The notes beneath the pieces are model-generated. The model saw nothing but the letters and a program-made list of their open reading frames with translations. It did no database searches and was not told the origin of the DNA. From positions 62,001-126,000 of the forward strand of contig JASWJB010000101.1 in the NCBI GenBank assembly GCA_032433595.1: a stretch of DNA of 64,000 bases, in the 5' to 3' direction. Positions 21,649 through 32,724 of this stretch are shown piece after piece. The translations under genes and the position numbers were made by a program. Numbering within the stretch: the first letter of the stretch is position 1; every line of letters starts with the position of its first letter. Origin of the DNA: Conoideocrella luteorostrata (taxonomy: Eukaryota; Ascomycota; Sordariomycetes; Hypocreales; Clavicipitaceae).

Positions 21649-23320
21649 CAGAATACTATGATATCGGATGTGCTCAAGACTGCCACGGGTGACACACTCT
21701 GGCCAGCTCCTCGGCCGCCTCACGTTCGTGTCTCTTATCGTCACGTAGGTAGGTATTGCTCCTCTCGACGCAGCTATTGCTTCTGTTCGGCTAGCTCCTC
21801 GGTCAACACACGTCAGCGTTGCTTCTCTGCACGTAGTTCTTATCTCCGGGTCCATGGGCGTCATCATGCCGACGACCTCGCACGGGCCCACGGAGCCGTC
21901 GATCAGGCCGGCCATGTCCACCAATAGGAACAGCTCCCTTTGTTCAAGAACAAGTCTATCTATTTCTACGAATCGCTAACCAACATAGAGAAGTTGTTCA
22001 CAACAGCCAAGATGCTCGTGATGGGAACCATGTCCCTGAATACGGAGAAGTTTTGTCGAGAATGAGGCAGATGAAAGAGTCCCGTGGCCTAGATCGTGTT
22101 CAAAACCCAGTAGGTGATAATCTACTTGATCTGACGACGGGATCGTCGACTTCGATCGTCGCAAGCTGGTTGGTCTTGTCGAGACCGACTTCCGCTTGCC
22201 CTGGTTCGTATCTGCGTCTTCTTAAAGGTGCCTGACGGTGCTGGAGGTCTTGGTCTTTTGATACAGGCGTACAGGTACACGGGCTTGGGGCTGACGCTGT
22301 TCGTGGGCTGGTTACCGTCTCACGCGGGTTAGGGCTCAGGCTAGTTCGATCTCAGGTGCGGGTGCTAGTTCAGGCGCAGGTGTCTGATCAGGTTCACAAC
22401 GATCTGTGTCGTCATCATCTTCATGCTCGGAGTCGGACCCACTGCCGCTGCTGTCCTCGCTGTCGTCGTTGTTGTCGACTGCGCTGTCGGACTCCCTGTT
22501 GGTCTCCTGATCAAACCCTTCTCCCTCACCCTCCTCTTCATCATCTTCATCACCCTCAGACTCGCTGGAGGACCCCACTCTCGACCTGGTTGTCGGTCAT
22601 GATCTTGCCCTTGGCACTCTATGTGAACTTGGTAACCTCGCCCATGTCTAAGTCGACGACGCTATCGCCGCCCGTAGACCGACCGAGGTTCGGGACCATG
22701 GCACCGACCACTACCAAGTCGCTTGTGACCCTCGGCCGGGCCCTGTTGAGACTCATCCTTCTGCTCATGATGGAGTCCATCTTGTAGTGGTTGTCGAGGA
22801 CGGGGTTGGGTCGTTAATCTGACCATCTCAACAAGCCCATAATCCTCATGGATAACTTGGCGGTCTTGAGCATCTTGCTGTGGGGGATCAACGTCCTCTT
22901 GTGGCTCCCGTAGTCCCTCTCCTTGAATTTGTAGCAGTTGATGTTGGTCTTCACCTCCTTGTTCTTGATAGTCTTGCATTTCCCCGTATACTTGATCGTC
23001 TTGCAGAAGGTCGTACTCTCACATCTTGTTGCTTGTGGTCGTGTGCTTGGCTAACTGGTGGTGGCGGATTTGAACGCCTCAATCTTGTTGATAACGGAAA
23101 CCCCACGGCGAGGGTCTCATCTGGTCGCCCGAGATGATAAACAACCCGGAGGTTATCGCTGTGGGCGACAAGGTCAAAATCACGCGCGAGAACACTCCAA
23201 TTACCGCTACCTCATCGTCTAGGGGCATCCGATAACGCAAGTCAATCTAAAGACAATGAAAATGTTCAAGATCGTAGCTACAAGTCAGGAAGACGGTGAG
23301 GAGAGGGGAAAGTCAGCAGT
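21649..23320. other. Unresolved gene-like region with an acidic coding remnant
   Basis: This stretch has codon-like composition rather than tandem repeats. On the minus strand, 22,336-22,578 reads as a highly acidic Asp/Glu/Ser tract (GDEDDEEEGEGEGFDQE...), and neighbouring frames at 22,600-22,980 look like displaced pieces of the same protein. Frequent frame changes and stops suggest a decayed gene. No family was identified, and none of the frames is annotated as a working gene. Confidence 0.3.
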
Positions 23321-23925
23321 AGTGCGGGCAATATGACGTTTGTTACTCGGTACTGCAGGCATTGTGAGCAGCGTAGGAGCACCAGCACCAGCACCAGCAC
23401 CAGCACCAGCACCAGCACTCGGCACTGCATCACTTCCCTCCGGAGGCCCTGCCGGGGGCCGCCTGCGGCGAGCTGCGCCTGGTGGCGGTTCTCAGCCGTA
23501 TAGATCGAATCTCATCAGTTGAACTGTGAGTAGTAGAATTATAAGCACCAGCGCTACCACCACCACCACCTTCGGTCTATACTCGGCTCAGAATTGCCAC
23601 AGGCAGCTCCCAGCAGGGCCCCCAGAGGGAAGTAATGCAGTACCGAGTGCTCATCAGTAGAATTCGAATTTTGAGCAGCGCAGGAGCACCGGCACCGGCA
23701 CCAGCACCAGCAATGCAGGCAACACGACGTTTGTCACTCCGTACTGTCGGCATTGTTCGTAGTAGAATTATCAGCAGCGAGGCCGGCACAACGTATACAG
23801 GAACTGGCAACGTATATAGGAATTCGGCCGTAGACGCGCGTTTCTCTCATCCTTTTATTCATCTGTCCCTGTCCATCCTCTCTCCGCGTTGGCCCACCCG
23901 GCGCTGCCAGGGCTTGGTCTTGGTC
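23321..23925. repeat. Inverted and dispersed repeats with (CACCAG)n
   Basis: 23,410-23,490 (CTCGGCACTGCATCACTTCC...GGGGGCCGCCTG) is an imperfect inverted copy of 23,590-23,655. (CACCAG)n runs lie at 23,380-23,420 and 23,695-23,712. The outer parts match 5,750-6,200. Confidence 0.6.
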
Positions 23926-23989
23926 GGGGTCCAGCGCTCAGGGGCTTACAAGCAACACAAGCAACACAATAGTCAGAACAATAATCAGC

Positions 23990-24345
23990 ACACCGTCTCA
24001 AGACGGGACAATACCTGGCGCAAAAGATGCAAAAAAGCGCAGCGCACACGATGCAAAATGAAGCAGGACGCAAAACGTCGTACTCGGCGCGTAAACTGCC
24101 AAAAAACTAGGGTCAGGCGTTCAGCGATTAGCTTATAAGCGCAACAACACAACACAACACAACACTACACAACACAACACACAACATGACAGCAACATAA
24201 CAAGACAAAACCAAATCTGGTGCAAAGATGCAAAAGAGCCCAGCGCACAAGGTGCAATACAAGCAAGGCAGGACGCAAAACGTAACGCCTGGCGTGTAAT
24301 CCGCCAAAAACCATGTCCTACCTGATCCAGCGAATTCACATCTCA
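23990..24345. repeat. Repeat family R fragments in tandem plus a (CAACA)n microsatellite
   Basis: Two direct copies of CTGGCGCAAAAGATGCAAAA..GCGCAGCGCACA...GCAGGACGCAAAACGT (24,008-24,080 and 24,208-24,285) are separated by a CAACA pentamer run (24,142-24,190). Reverse complements of the same block occur within the R copies at 32.4, 46.5 and 49.7 kb. Confidence 0.6.
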
Positions 24346-24801
24346 ACAGTTGCACAACCGCCGCAACAGGATACAAAGAGCCAAGAGCCGGATAGAATGT
24401 GATCGATGTACATTGAATGATGGTCTTGTAAGCATGCAAGTGGACCTGAGTAGTCCGATATCTGTGGCTTTAGCCCACTTATTTTGTGCAGGTGACTAAC
24501 CAGTTCAAAGCCCACCGGCCGGAGAATTTAAAGTTAAAATAAGGCGAGTTGATTTGAAAAGTCACCGGGTGGCGTGGTTACTTCCATACCGTGGCCTGAT
24601 AACAGTACCAATGTGTGCTATGCCTATAAGATCTATTTGTTTTTCTTCTCCGTCTTTGTAGCGCAAAGAGCTTAGTCTATTTCTTATTTAATTTTATCAT
24701 CCTCAGTAGCAAACACACAAGTCATCTTTTCTTCTATTAACTTCTATTTTTGCTCCCTCTAAAAGCTAAGCCCTTTTACAACTGCCTCCTTGTCTATTAA
24801 A

Positions 24802-25602
24802 ATGATCTTGCAGCTGCTTAACCTAGCCTTGCTCTGGCTATTATTTGCCGCCCGCATTGGTAGTCATAATGTGGACCAAAATATCTACTCCAATTCTGTT
24901 AGGCCTCGTCAGCAGGAAACAGTTAAAATTGTTTATCGTTGCGATTTTCGACGACCTGAAAACATTCGAGCTTCAAATGGGTTCCTCCCGCGGATTAATC
25001 CACCACCAAAAGATTCATTTGCTTTGCTTTCCCACATAATGATTGGTGGCCCCGACGGTTTGATTTCCGCCTATGTCTCAACATCAGCCAGCGCTTGGTT
25101 TGCAATAATGTTTTGTTTCAATATAGCCCCGCCTGGGTCAAAGGCGTTTTACCTCTATCGTATTCACGCAACACCTAATATGATCGAGGTGGCACCTAGT
25201 CTTCCAGAGCCCTTTAACAGCCTAATGGAAATTGCACACGAATACGCCGCTTTGGGGGGAATTCATTGGAACCAGGTAATTGGCTGGACCAAAGTTCCAA
25301 TGGAGGATAGCGAGAATATTATAGGTCGAATAATAGCGAACCCGCGTCGGCACGTTTCTAGGAATACCCGGTACAACAAAAAGTACAATCATTGGCATGC
25401 TAGCGGGCCGCAACCTCAGTTAAATGGCACTGCGGCCGCTTACACAGAAGCCATCAAGTTTATGAATCAAGAGGGAGTCGGAGAAGCAGTAGGCTGGAAC
25501 AAAGACGTGGGGTTCCCACTATTTACATCACCAAAACCATCTAAATTATTAAATTTATTTAAATTATCAAAATTTAAGCAAGGGAAGAAGAGGCCGTTGT
25601 AG
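24802..25602 (+). CDS. Secreted heat-labile-enterotoxin-A-like ADP-ribosyltransferase family protein
   Basis: A single exon encodes 266 aa. Residues 1-~20 are a strongly hydrophobic signal peptide. The body resembles the Enterotoxin_A fold of ADP-ribosyltransferases: Arg46 (IVYRCDF), the Ser-Thr-Ser strand at 93-95 (AYVSTSAS) and Glu147 within HEYAALGGIHWNQVIGW. In the bacterial family the catalytic loop has two Glu separated by one residue. Here the first position is Ala145 and only the second is kept, so activity cannot be assumed. Known context: such proteins are expanded in insect- and nematode-associated Hypocreales and are thought to act outside the cell. The C-terminus is basic (KQGKKRPL). 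Start: the ATG at 24,802 directly precedes the signal peptide. A solo LTR-like repeat begins 43 bp after the stop. Confidence 0.85.
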   Translation: MILQLLNLALLWLLFAARIGSHNVDQNIYSNSVRPRQQETVKIVYRCDFRRPENIRASNGFLPRINPPPKDSFALLSHIMIGGPDGLISAYVSTSASAWFAIMFCFNIAPPGSKAFYLYRIHATPNMIEVAPSLPEPFNSLMEIAHEYAALGGIHWNQVIGWTKVPMEDSENIIGRIIANPRRHVSRNTRYNKKYNHWHASGPQPQLNGTAAAYTEAIKFMNQEGVGEAVGWNKDVGFPLFTSPKPSKLLNLFKLSKFKQGKKRPL

Positions 25603-25644
25603 AAACTAAGAAAACAAAAGAGTTTAGCTATTAGGTTACATGGC

Positions 25645-25847
25645 TGTAGGAAGCACAGGGCTTCGGGTGATGAGGGTATCGATATCGGAAGGTGAAGCAA
25701 AACAATTCAATTCATCTGATCTGGGTTATCTAAGAGAGAAGAAGAGGAAGAGGAATGACCCCGAGCGCGCCGTATAAAAGAGGCGCGGTAAGGTAGCCAC
25801 GTGACTTTGTCCGTAATTGCTCGTATGCTTGACGAGGGATTCCAGCA
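25645..25847 (-). mobile_element. LTR-like repeat, family B copy 1
   Basis: Minus-strand ends are TGCTGGAATCCCTCGTC and GCCCTGTGCTTCCTACA. Shared with 62,442-62,655: a GCGCCTCTTTTATAC block, CACGTGGCTACC and an AGAAGAGGAAGAGGAATG tract. The layout parallels family A (CACGTGG, TATA box, Tct tract, TTAGATA), so A and B may be related copia-type LTRs. No clean target duplication was found. Confidence 0.6.
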
Positions 25848-26685
25848 AAAGCATTGTGATATTGTTACTAGATTGACATGTATTGCACACCAAACCACAA
25901 GCCCTGTATTTCCCCCTCACGGGCGCGCGCCTGAGCCAGCGTGTGACGGTTGTTGTTTGGTCACACATTTGCCAGCTAATGTCTGGCTGGCTAATAAGCA
26001 TGTCACATGTGGTGCAGCAACGGCAACTTAACCTTCTTTTCTGTTCAAGAAGGGTACAAGTCCCGAGGGAGGGATTTAATGGTGAAAACAACCGTCAATC
26101 CTGTTGCTGATACCAATATCTACAACGTGCACATTACACTGCCCAAACTCACTGTGGTCTTGGTGCTGATACTAATATTTACAACGTGCATATCCAACTA
26201 CCCAAATTCACTGTGCGTGTTTTTCATCTTGGGATTGAGTAGCAGTCCACTGATAGTCAACAGCATATGCCATGGCTGAACAAGGCAAAGCTCACTCCTC
26301 CTCGACCTAGTACTCTGGGGAGGTACAAGAGGCGATTTGCGGGGTGACCACTGTTTTATCGTCCGGTGACAATGCAAAGAAACCCAGGGAGAGGCGACAA
26401 CAGAATAGGGTTAAGAATGACCAGGTAGAAAATGACAAAGACAAATCTACCAAGGCTTGGCTTGGTGGGTGAAGCGTCGGTGAGTGTCATATTCACACTT
26501 TGTAAAGTCTAACCAGCAATGCCTAACTTTAGTTGGTGAAGAGGCAGCGAATGTCATTTTCATACTGTGTAAAGTCGGCGAGTTTCTTGGCAATATTTTG
26601 GTCGGCGTCTTCTCTCCAGAACTGAGAAAATGAGTCCACGATTCTCGATGATAGGCCTGATGAGAATCGTGGGTAGAGGTGATCG
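25848..26685. other. No gene; short tandem duplications
   Basis: 26,105-26,215 has two units of GCTGATACTAATATCTACAACGTGCA. 26,465-26,580 has two units of GGTGAAG..GCGAGTGTCAT..TTCACACT.TGTAAAGTC. No reading frame looks genuine. Confidence 0.4.
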
Positions 26686-26991
26686 TCAACCTGTCGGATT
26701 AAATATCCGTTGCGCCATAGTGCAAAAGTGTGAGCTCACTAAATGTTCATGCAGTAAGATGTAATAATGTCTTATATCCAACGCGACCAAATAGTACGCG
26801 GCATTTACAGACCGTAAGCTCTGCCAAAACCACGTACCACCTGACTGCCATATGTTTTCCATATTTTTTGTCAAGGGCCAGGCTAGTGTAGACTTAGACC
26901 CTTCCTCCCGCAGAACTTGCATAAACTCTTGCCGAACAACATTATACTTAGTCAAGTTGTGATATTCCTCATTATCTATAATGTCAGAAAC

Positions 26992-27187
26992 TGTTGGAAT
27001 GCCGCCAAGCACAATAGGAAGCACAGAGCCCGTCACGTGGTCACCTTCTAGCCACGATATTTATACGACGATATCGTGCCTTCCACTATGACTTCTTTTC
27101 TTCTTCTTAGATAACAGACAGTTATGAATATATTCACTTTGAAGCATTTGATCTAGATCACCTGCACAGAACCCTATGCAACCCACA
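26992..27187 (+). mobile_element. Solo LTR, family A copy 2, 196 bp, target duplication GAAAC
   Basis: Starts TGTTGGAATGCCGCC and ends TGCAACCCACA, flanked by perfect GAAAC repeats (26,987-26,991 and 27,188-27,192). It interrupts the C-lobe region of the phosphotransferase-like pseudogene between the codons for LTGQDV and SDIIDN. Confidence 0.92.
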
Positions 27188-27518
27188 GAAACGTCCTGGC
27201 CCGTAAGCCAATACGGTGCGGACAGTGCCTCTGGGAGCAGGGCACAGAGATATTCCAGGTCAAGCAGACATTTGACTTCCCAGTCCTCTGCCACAAAAAT
27301 ATTGCTTTGATGGAGATCCGTGAGTTGGAGTAGGAATGACCCATTTCTTTGTTCCTTCTTAATATAGTGATCTGCCATCGTTCGAAGTAAAGCCTAGACG
27401 GCCATGTGATTGCGACAATAAGCCTTATCATTTGCTGCGCTTTGGTTAGCATAAAAATAATTATCGTGAACCGTAATTATATTGGCGATAAATGGCTCTG
27501 TATAGCTATGTGTATCTC

Positions 27519-27711
27519 TGTGGGTTGCACAGGGTTGTGCAATGATCTAGATCATCGGCTTCACATTGAATATTTTCATAAGTGTCTGTTATCTAAGAAG
27601 AAGAAAAGAAGTCACGGTGGGAGGCACGATATCGTCGTATAAATATCGTGGCTAGAAGGTGACCACGTGACGAGCTCTGTGCTTCCTATTGTGCTTGGCA
27701 GCATTCCAACA
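27519..27711 (-). mobile_element. Solo LTR, family A copy 3, 193 bp, target duplication ATCTC
   Basis: Reads TGTGGGTTGCACAGGG...GCATTCCAACA on the plus strand, i.e. the LTR lies in minus orientation. It is flanked by perfect ATCTC repeats (27,514-27,518 and 27,712-27,716). It lies inside the same pseudogene as copy 2, in opposite orientation to it. Confidence 0.92.
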
Positions 27712-28565
27712 ATCTCTGACTAATACAGAACTTTTTGCGCCATTTTTTTCTAATATTGCCGTCGTAGCAAAGGTGGGTTAGTTCCTTAGCGTTACAGTGC
27801 AGTCATGCGAAACTTAAATAACCCTATTCCAGGCTGTGGTACGCGAGAGAGCGACACGATGATGCGTGTTAGGCAATGGAATAGTCTGTTGCGGCGGATA
27901 TGATCATTTCGATGTACATTCTAGCTTTCTGATAACATTCGACCGGTGTCTGGCCCAATGTACTCGAGAAGCATGTATTGAGTTGATAATTTTGTAGATA
28001 TGTGTGTCGGCGCATGACGTGAGCGCGTGCTATATCGATCGAGAGTGGAATAACGCAGAAACTGCAATACAACGCGTACAAGTCGAGAATACCACGGTAA
28101 TTGAGCCTCGCATGTGAACTGTAGCTAATTAGTGATGGTCTGGTAATAAGTTTTCAATTCATATTCATACATGGCGATCCGATATGCCAAACCCATACAA
28201 GTTAGGGACCCGAATATCTGGACAGTTTTGCTGCATCTATACGTACGCGCCCATTTCCCCACGGAGCTTCTCATCAGTCGTTCCAGGCTAGGACATCTCT
28301 GACACCGCATAATCATCTTGCCCTTAAATTGGAGCGAGTTTACCTGTATGGGAATGCAGACATTAAACCTGCCTCTGATCCATTGTGTTGGAGGCGCAAC
28401 TATGCATTCAGCGTCATCACAACGAATACAATTGCATCCCGTTAGCCCCATAGGTTGCTGTACGGTTCTTGCACTAAAGCAACATGATTATAGCGATGGA
28501 TAACGTTGAAATATTTTGATATTGCTTGCTCCAGGGTGGCTGGCTCATGATCCAGTAGCTGTATT

Positions 28566-28760
28566 TGTTGGAATGCCGCCAAGCAAATAGGAAGCACAGC
28601 GCCCGTCACATGGTCACCTTCAAGCCACGATATTTATACGACGATATCGTGCCTTCCACTATGACTTCTTTTCTTCTTGGATAACAGACAGACCGAATTA
28701 TTAATATATTACCTTTGAAGCCGATGATCTAGATCATTGCACAACCCTGTGCAACCCACA
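28566..28760 (+). mobile_element. Solo LTR, family A copy 4, 195 bp, target duplication GTATT
   Basis: Starts TGTTGGAATGCCGCC and ends GCAACCCACA, with perfect GTATT repeats (28,561-28,565 and 28,761-28,765). It lies about 140 bp upstream of the recognisable N-terminal part of the phosphotransferase-like pseudogene. Confidence 0.92.
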
Positions 28761-29711
28761 GTATTGTCGACGGCATCACGGAAATTGGTGTGGGGCACGC
28801 GGTCCAAAGACATGTCTCACACGAATCACGGCATCTTCTACCGAAGCGGTAGTGTATAATGTATCACTAAGGTGCGGAACCAAGACGCACAGTAGCTTCG
28901 AGCGGTTAGCTGCTGGGATTCCGCCGACAGCGTAAAAGATCTTTTTAGAACACTCCTTGTTGGGGATGAAGCTGGGTCACGTGGTAAGCAGACCAGAGGT
29001 TCGTCGTGAACCTTGGGCAACAGTAGCGGCTGGTAGCCGTAACTTGGCCGCAGCACGCGTTTTGGCGGTGGGTGGCTTATGCGGCTAGCCCGCTCGCTCT
29101 CATGTGTCATGTGCAGTAACCCTTGTTAACTACGCCGTACTATTCTACAGGTGATAAATAGGAAGAAAGCCATGTGAGTCTTGCATAGGCCCACTACTTC
29201 TAACACTGGAAGGTCCGAAATGAGGCCGATGTCTACTTGTTGATAAAGTGGAACCGGTAGATTTCACCTAGTCCTGCCAGGGTAGTTATACAATATATAC
29301 TCGAAGAATTTATAGACATATATATACAATTAAAATAAAATGCTTCCTGTTAGCTGCGAATACTATAATTGTAAGTCCATATGAGATTAGAAATTATGTG
29401 CTATTAGTATAAGTGGGCTGACAACATATGACTACTCCAACTTCAGTCGTCCCAGTGGTAGAGATCACATTATATAATTAATTACTATTAATAATATTAA
29501 TATATAGTTTACTAGCCCTATATGTAACGTATTAATCATCTAGACTTAGTAGAGTATAACTATAAGAGAAGCTTCCTCTTCTATTTGTTAAAATCTTGCT
29601 TCTTACTCTCTACCTATCAAGTATAGCTGCACACTTCTCTCTTTTTCTTTCAGTATCGTTTTGAAACCACCCCCCCACCCGTTATTTTAAACTTTGTCAA
29701 CTTCAACAACA
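28761..29711. other. Intergenic region upstream of the small secreted protein
   Basis: 28,770-29,110 is GC-richer and may be a gene remnant (a minus-strand frame of 90 codons, no domain recognised). 29,150-29,700 is AT-rich, with a pyrimidine-rich tract and a C run just before the next gene, as in a fungal promoter. Confidence 0.35.
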
Positions 29712-30122
29712 ATGAAACCCGCCACGCTTAGTCTCCTCGCTTTAGCTTTTATGGCTGATAACATTCTCGCAAAAGATTGCCGCAAGGAGTTTCATTATTG
29801 TGGAACCGGCCTTCTTAAGCTTGGTGTGTTGCCCTTCCTTATGTTGTCCTCTTGAAGTAGACGTAATAATAATATTGTTTTAGAGAAACAAAATCAACTT
29901 TCGGCCGAACTTACAAAGGTAGGCCTAGACGTTGACGAAGATACTATGAAGGAATCGCTTTTCTATTGTTCCGGAGAAAAGAACAGTACAATTGTGTGGC
30001 AACAGGTCTGCGATAAATGTAAAGAAATGGGTAAGGGCAAGAGCGATTACTGCCTTCCGGTTTACGACGTGCAGGATGAACTTATAGCAGATGGGGAATC
30101 TTTGGTCGGCGGTCCTATGTAG
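29712..30122 (+). CDS. Small secreted cysteine-rich protein (effector-like), 116 aa, one intron
   Basis: Exon 1 is 29712-29823 and exon 2 is 29884-30122; the 60-bp intron (GTGTGT...TTTTAG) is required to continue the frame and is supported by phase. Residues 1-20 are a signal peptide (MKPATLSLLALAFMADNILA). The mature part has paired cysteines: DC and YCG near the N-terminus, FYC in the middle, then QVCDKC and DYC. This Cys layout (YCG...LL..G, SLF.C, C..C, DYC) occurs in a widespread family of small secreted fungal proteins of unknown function that I recall without a firm name. It probably acts outside the cell. Neighbours are a broken phosphotransferase gene and a gene-poor stretch. The function is not assigned. 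Confidence 0.75.
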
Positions 30123-32138
30123 GGAGCAACTACGATTAGCGTGGTCAGTGGAAATGGTCGTTATGATTTACGTAGGTAAAGTGGAGTGGGACCTTGCATA
30201 GAGATTTCACAGCTGCTAGATATCGAAACAGACTGGTTATATCAAATGACAATGGTTAGTGCCACATCTACTTGTCGCAACTAAACTGATTTTGTGACAC
30301 TTGTATGGTGCGACCGACTCGCTTCTAGATAGTGGCAATGATGCTTCTTGAAAGTAAAGAGAAGCTGCTGTGCTTGCAATGCAACAATGCCCCGTTGCCA
30401 AGCTCAAGAGCCCCAAGTTGATACAGATACCTAAATCAATGTAAGGTGCACGTCCTCTCGCGTTTTTGCAAAGTGTCGCAGTACAATGATTGCATCGCAC
30501 CGCACGTGCTGCAAGGACCCTACCCACACACACTCAGGCACCGTGGATCTATTAGTACGGGCACTTGGTCTATTTTATACTAGCTGACTGTACTTATTGC
30601 TGCTAGAAATTTACCCCGTATAGTCGGCAGCTTTCGAAATTGCGGTGAAGGCTAGCTCTCTTGGTGTGGGAAGCAGCTCTTGGGGGGAGTTGAAATTGAT
30701 ATCATTCATGGTTGGGGCGATGTGGAGGCCAGGAATAGAGGTCGGGGTTCATTTCGACAGTGGCTATTGCGTAGTTAGAAACTTCAACAAAACTGATATG
30801 ATGATAGGTGTATCTTGGTTAATTGTAAGCGCCAGTGATTTTGACACGGAGAAATATTGTATGGAGTGAACAGATTAGAAGATATAGTAGGGAGGTAGGG
30901 CCTTTATTTATAGGACGATATTTGACTGCTCGGTTGTCTTTGTTCATTATGTATTTGTAGAGCGCAAATTTTCATCACGCGCGAAGCATCATGATGACGA
31001 AATGAGGGGTCGTCGCGAATATCACCCAAAAATGGTCGGTATGGGGTAAACAATTTCCTGTATACTATTGGCTGATGGCTGACGGCCCCCTGTGCGACCT
31101 CTGCTCCATGCCAGCCCAATAGACTAATGCGGAGGAGTCATTACTAGAGACGGTGAGAACAAGGACTATTTTAGCTTTATAGAATGGATACGGACGTTAG
31201 TTCGCTATTGGTTGTTGTGTTTCGGCTATCCCAACGGAAGTAATAATAAAATTAGTCTGTGAATAAGAGTTATTAATTTATATTTTATAGAGGGAAGGAG
31301 TATTAATCTACTCCACCCATGGTTACTTAGCTTCTAGCATTGGTGTGATGAGGCTTGTAGGAATGCACCCCTTATGCATCCAAGGTGTTAGTTCCTCCGC
31401 GATGAGCATTTTGCATAAGAATTTACCTTACTTATTTATTAATTAAAATGCATCTATTATAAGACCGCTGTCCCTACTCCTATGCTTTCGTCATGTTCCA
31501 ATCATCAAAGCTCAACATCATTCTCAAGCCTCTCAAAGTATCACCCCTTCGTATTTCATACTTCGTGCATACTCAAAAATAGCGAACAATATGCATCAGA
31601 ACTCACACCATGGGGAGTCAACCACTTCCGAAACCCAATCTTCAATGCCTACCATCCAGATCAAGGATGCGGACGAGCTTGCAATTCCGCAAAAAAAAAA
31701 AAAAACCCCCTCGGTAAGTCATCATCATTACAAGTTCACCTGCCTTGATAACACACATGCTCACCGAGGAACAGATGTCATGTTATCTGCTCACAAAGAA
31801 CATGATGATGATTTGCCTCGTGTCCTGGGCAATATATCAGACCAGAGCCTTAATGAAGAACTACAAGATTAGGACACATTTAAACTCCCATCGGCAGTTA
31901 TTGACCTCGGCCGACACGAACACGCAGGTCCTACTCTAAAAATGGTCCATCATGACTCGGGTTGAGCTGAACACCGATGGCCACCAGCGCGAGGTTTCGT
32001 CCCCCCAACGCTGTACTACCCCTGTCACCAAAGCTCAAGGCAACGCTACGCAGTCATGGCCACCTCCTGACAACCCGGATAGTCTTCTTTCTCAAGAGTC
32101 ACCCACGACGAGCTGTAACGATGCTGCTGAGCGTGATT
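30123..32138. other. Gene-poor stretch
   Basis: About 2 kb without a supported gene. A poly-A run lies at 31,689-31,704. Two overlapping frames at 31,591-31,939 could form a small two-exon gene through a GTAAGT at about 31,713, but no domain or signal peptide is visible. Everything else is short and unsupported. Confidence 0.35.
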
Positions 32139-32724
32139 GGAGGACTAAGACGGTCTTGCTAGTAGTTAGTCTACTTAGAGAGTAAAGTACAGAATAACTA
32201 CTTAGAAGACGTAGTCTTACTCTCCAGAGCACTGCCCACAGCCTCCTCCTTTTTCTACTTACAACCCGAGCGAAAAACCACCCATCCCGCCGGCATTTGC
32301 GCACTGCTCTTTGCACTTTATGCGCTGCCGGCCGCAGAGTGGCCAGAAGCGCCTTGATTTTGGCTGCATCGTGTGCGCTGGGCTTTTCTGCATCTTTCGC
32401 GCCAGGTTTGGTGCCATTCTGTTGAGTGGCTGTCGTGCAGCGTGCGAGCCGCCTATTGCTGGGCCCAGACCAAGACTGCACACACGCAGGCATACAGCCA
32501 AAACGCCCACTCACCATCGCTTAGAGTATATATACTTTTACAAGCCTTGCAAAAGGTCCTGCAAAAAGCAAAACCACACTGTGGCTAAATCAGGCAAAAT
32601 CCGACAAAAGCCGCGCTGCGCGGGCTGTCACGCCGGGTTGGGGCAAGTGGCCGTGGCAGTGGCAGTTGGGCAGGGCGTAGAGCATTCGTGTCTGATTCCT
32701 TCACAGCAGGACTTGTAGTAAAGA
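32139..32724 (+). repeat. Dispersed ~600-bp repeat family R, copy 2
   Basis: Begins with the inverted-repeat head (GGACTAAGACGGTCTTGCTAGTAG...CTTAGAAGACGTAGTCTTA), followed by CAACCCGAGCGAAAAACC, GCGCCAGGTTTGGTGCCATTC and GAGTATATATAC. It ends CAGGACTTGTAGTAAAGAC. This is the most complete copy and defines the family order. Confidence 0.7.

Larger units (their letters stand above)
26686..28425 (-). pseudogene. Aminoglycoside-phosphotransferase-like (APH/kinase fold) pseudogene cut by two solo LTRs
   Basis: Reading the minus strand and changing frame, the family's blocks appear in order. N-lobe pieces are RGRFNVCIPIQV, DEKLRGEMGAYV (then a stop) and PDIRVPNLYGFGI at 28,400-28,150. A middle block, YMLLEYIGPDTGRMLSES and SLSRVPQPGIG, lies at 28,000-27,830. 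The catalytic-loop equivalent LTDLHQSNIFV and LLDLEYLCALLPE lie at 27,330-27,230, and the C-lobe (AWPLTKNMENIWQSGGTWFW) at 26,900-26,820. Lesions are stops, frameshifts and solo LTRs at 26,992-27,187 and 27,519-27,711. At each LTR the frame resumes exactly when the element plus one target copy is set aside, so the insertions hit coding sequence. Family role: phosphotransfer to small molecules or proteins, substrate unknown. Not functional as it stands. Confidence 0.8.

Noticed and set aside
31977..32162. RFRPPNAV motif hinting at a MAT HMG box
   Set aside because: Only the RPPNA string fits; the following residues do not match an HMG box and there is no matching exon structure.
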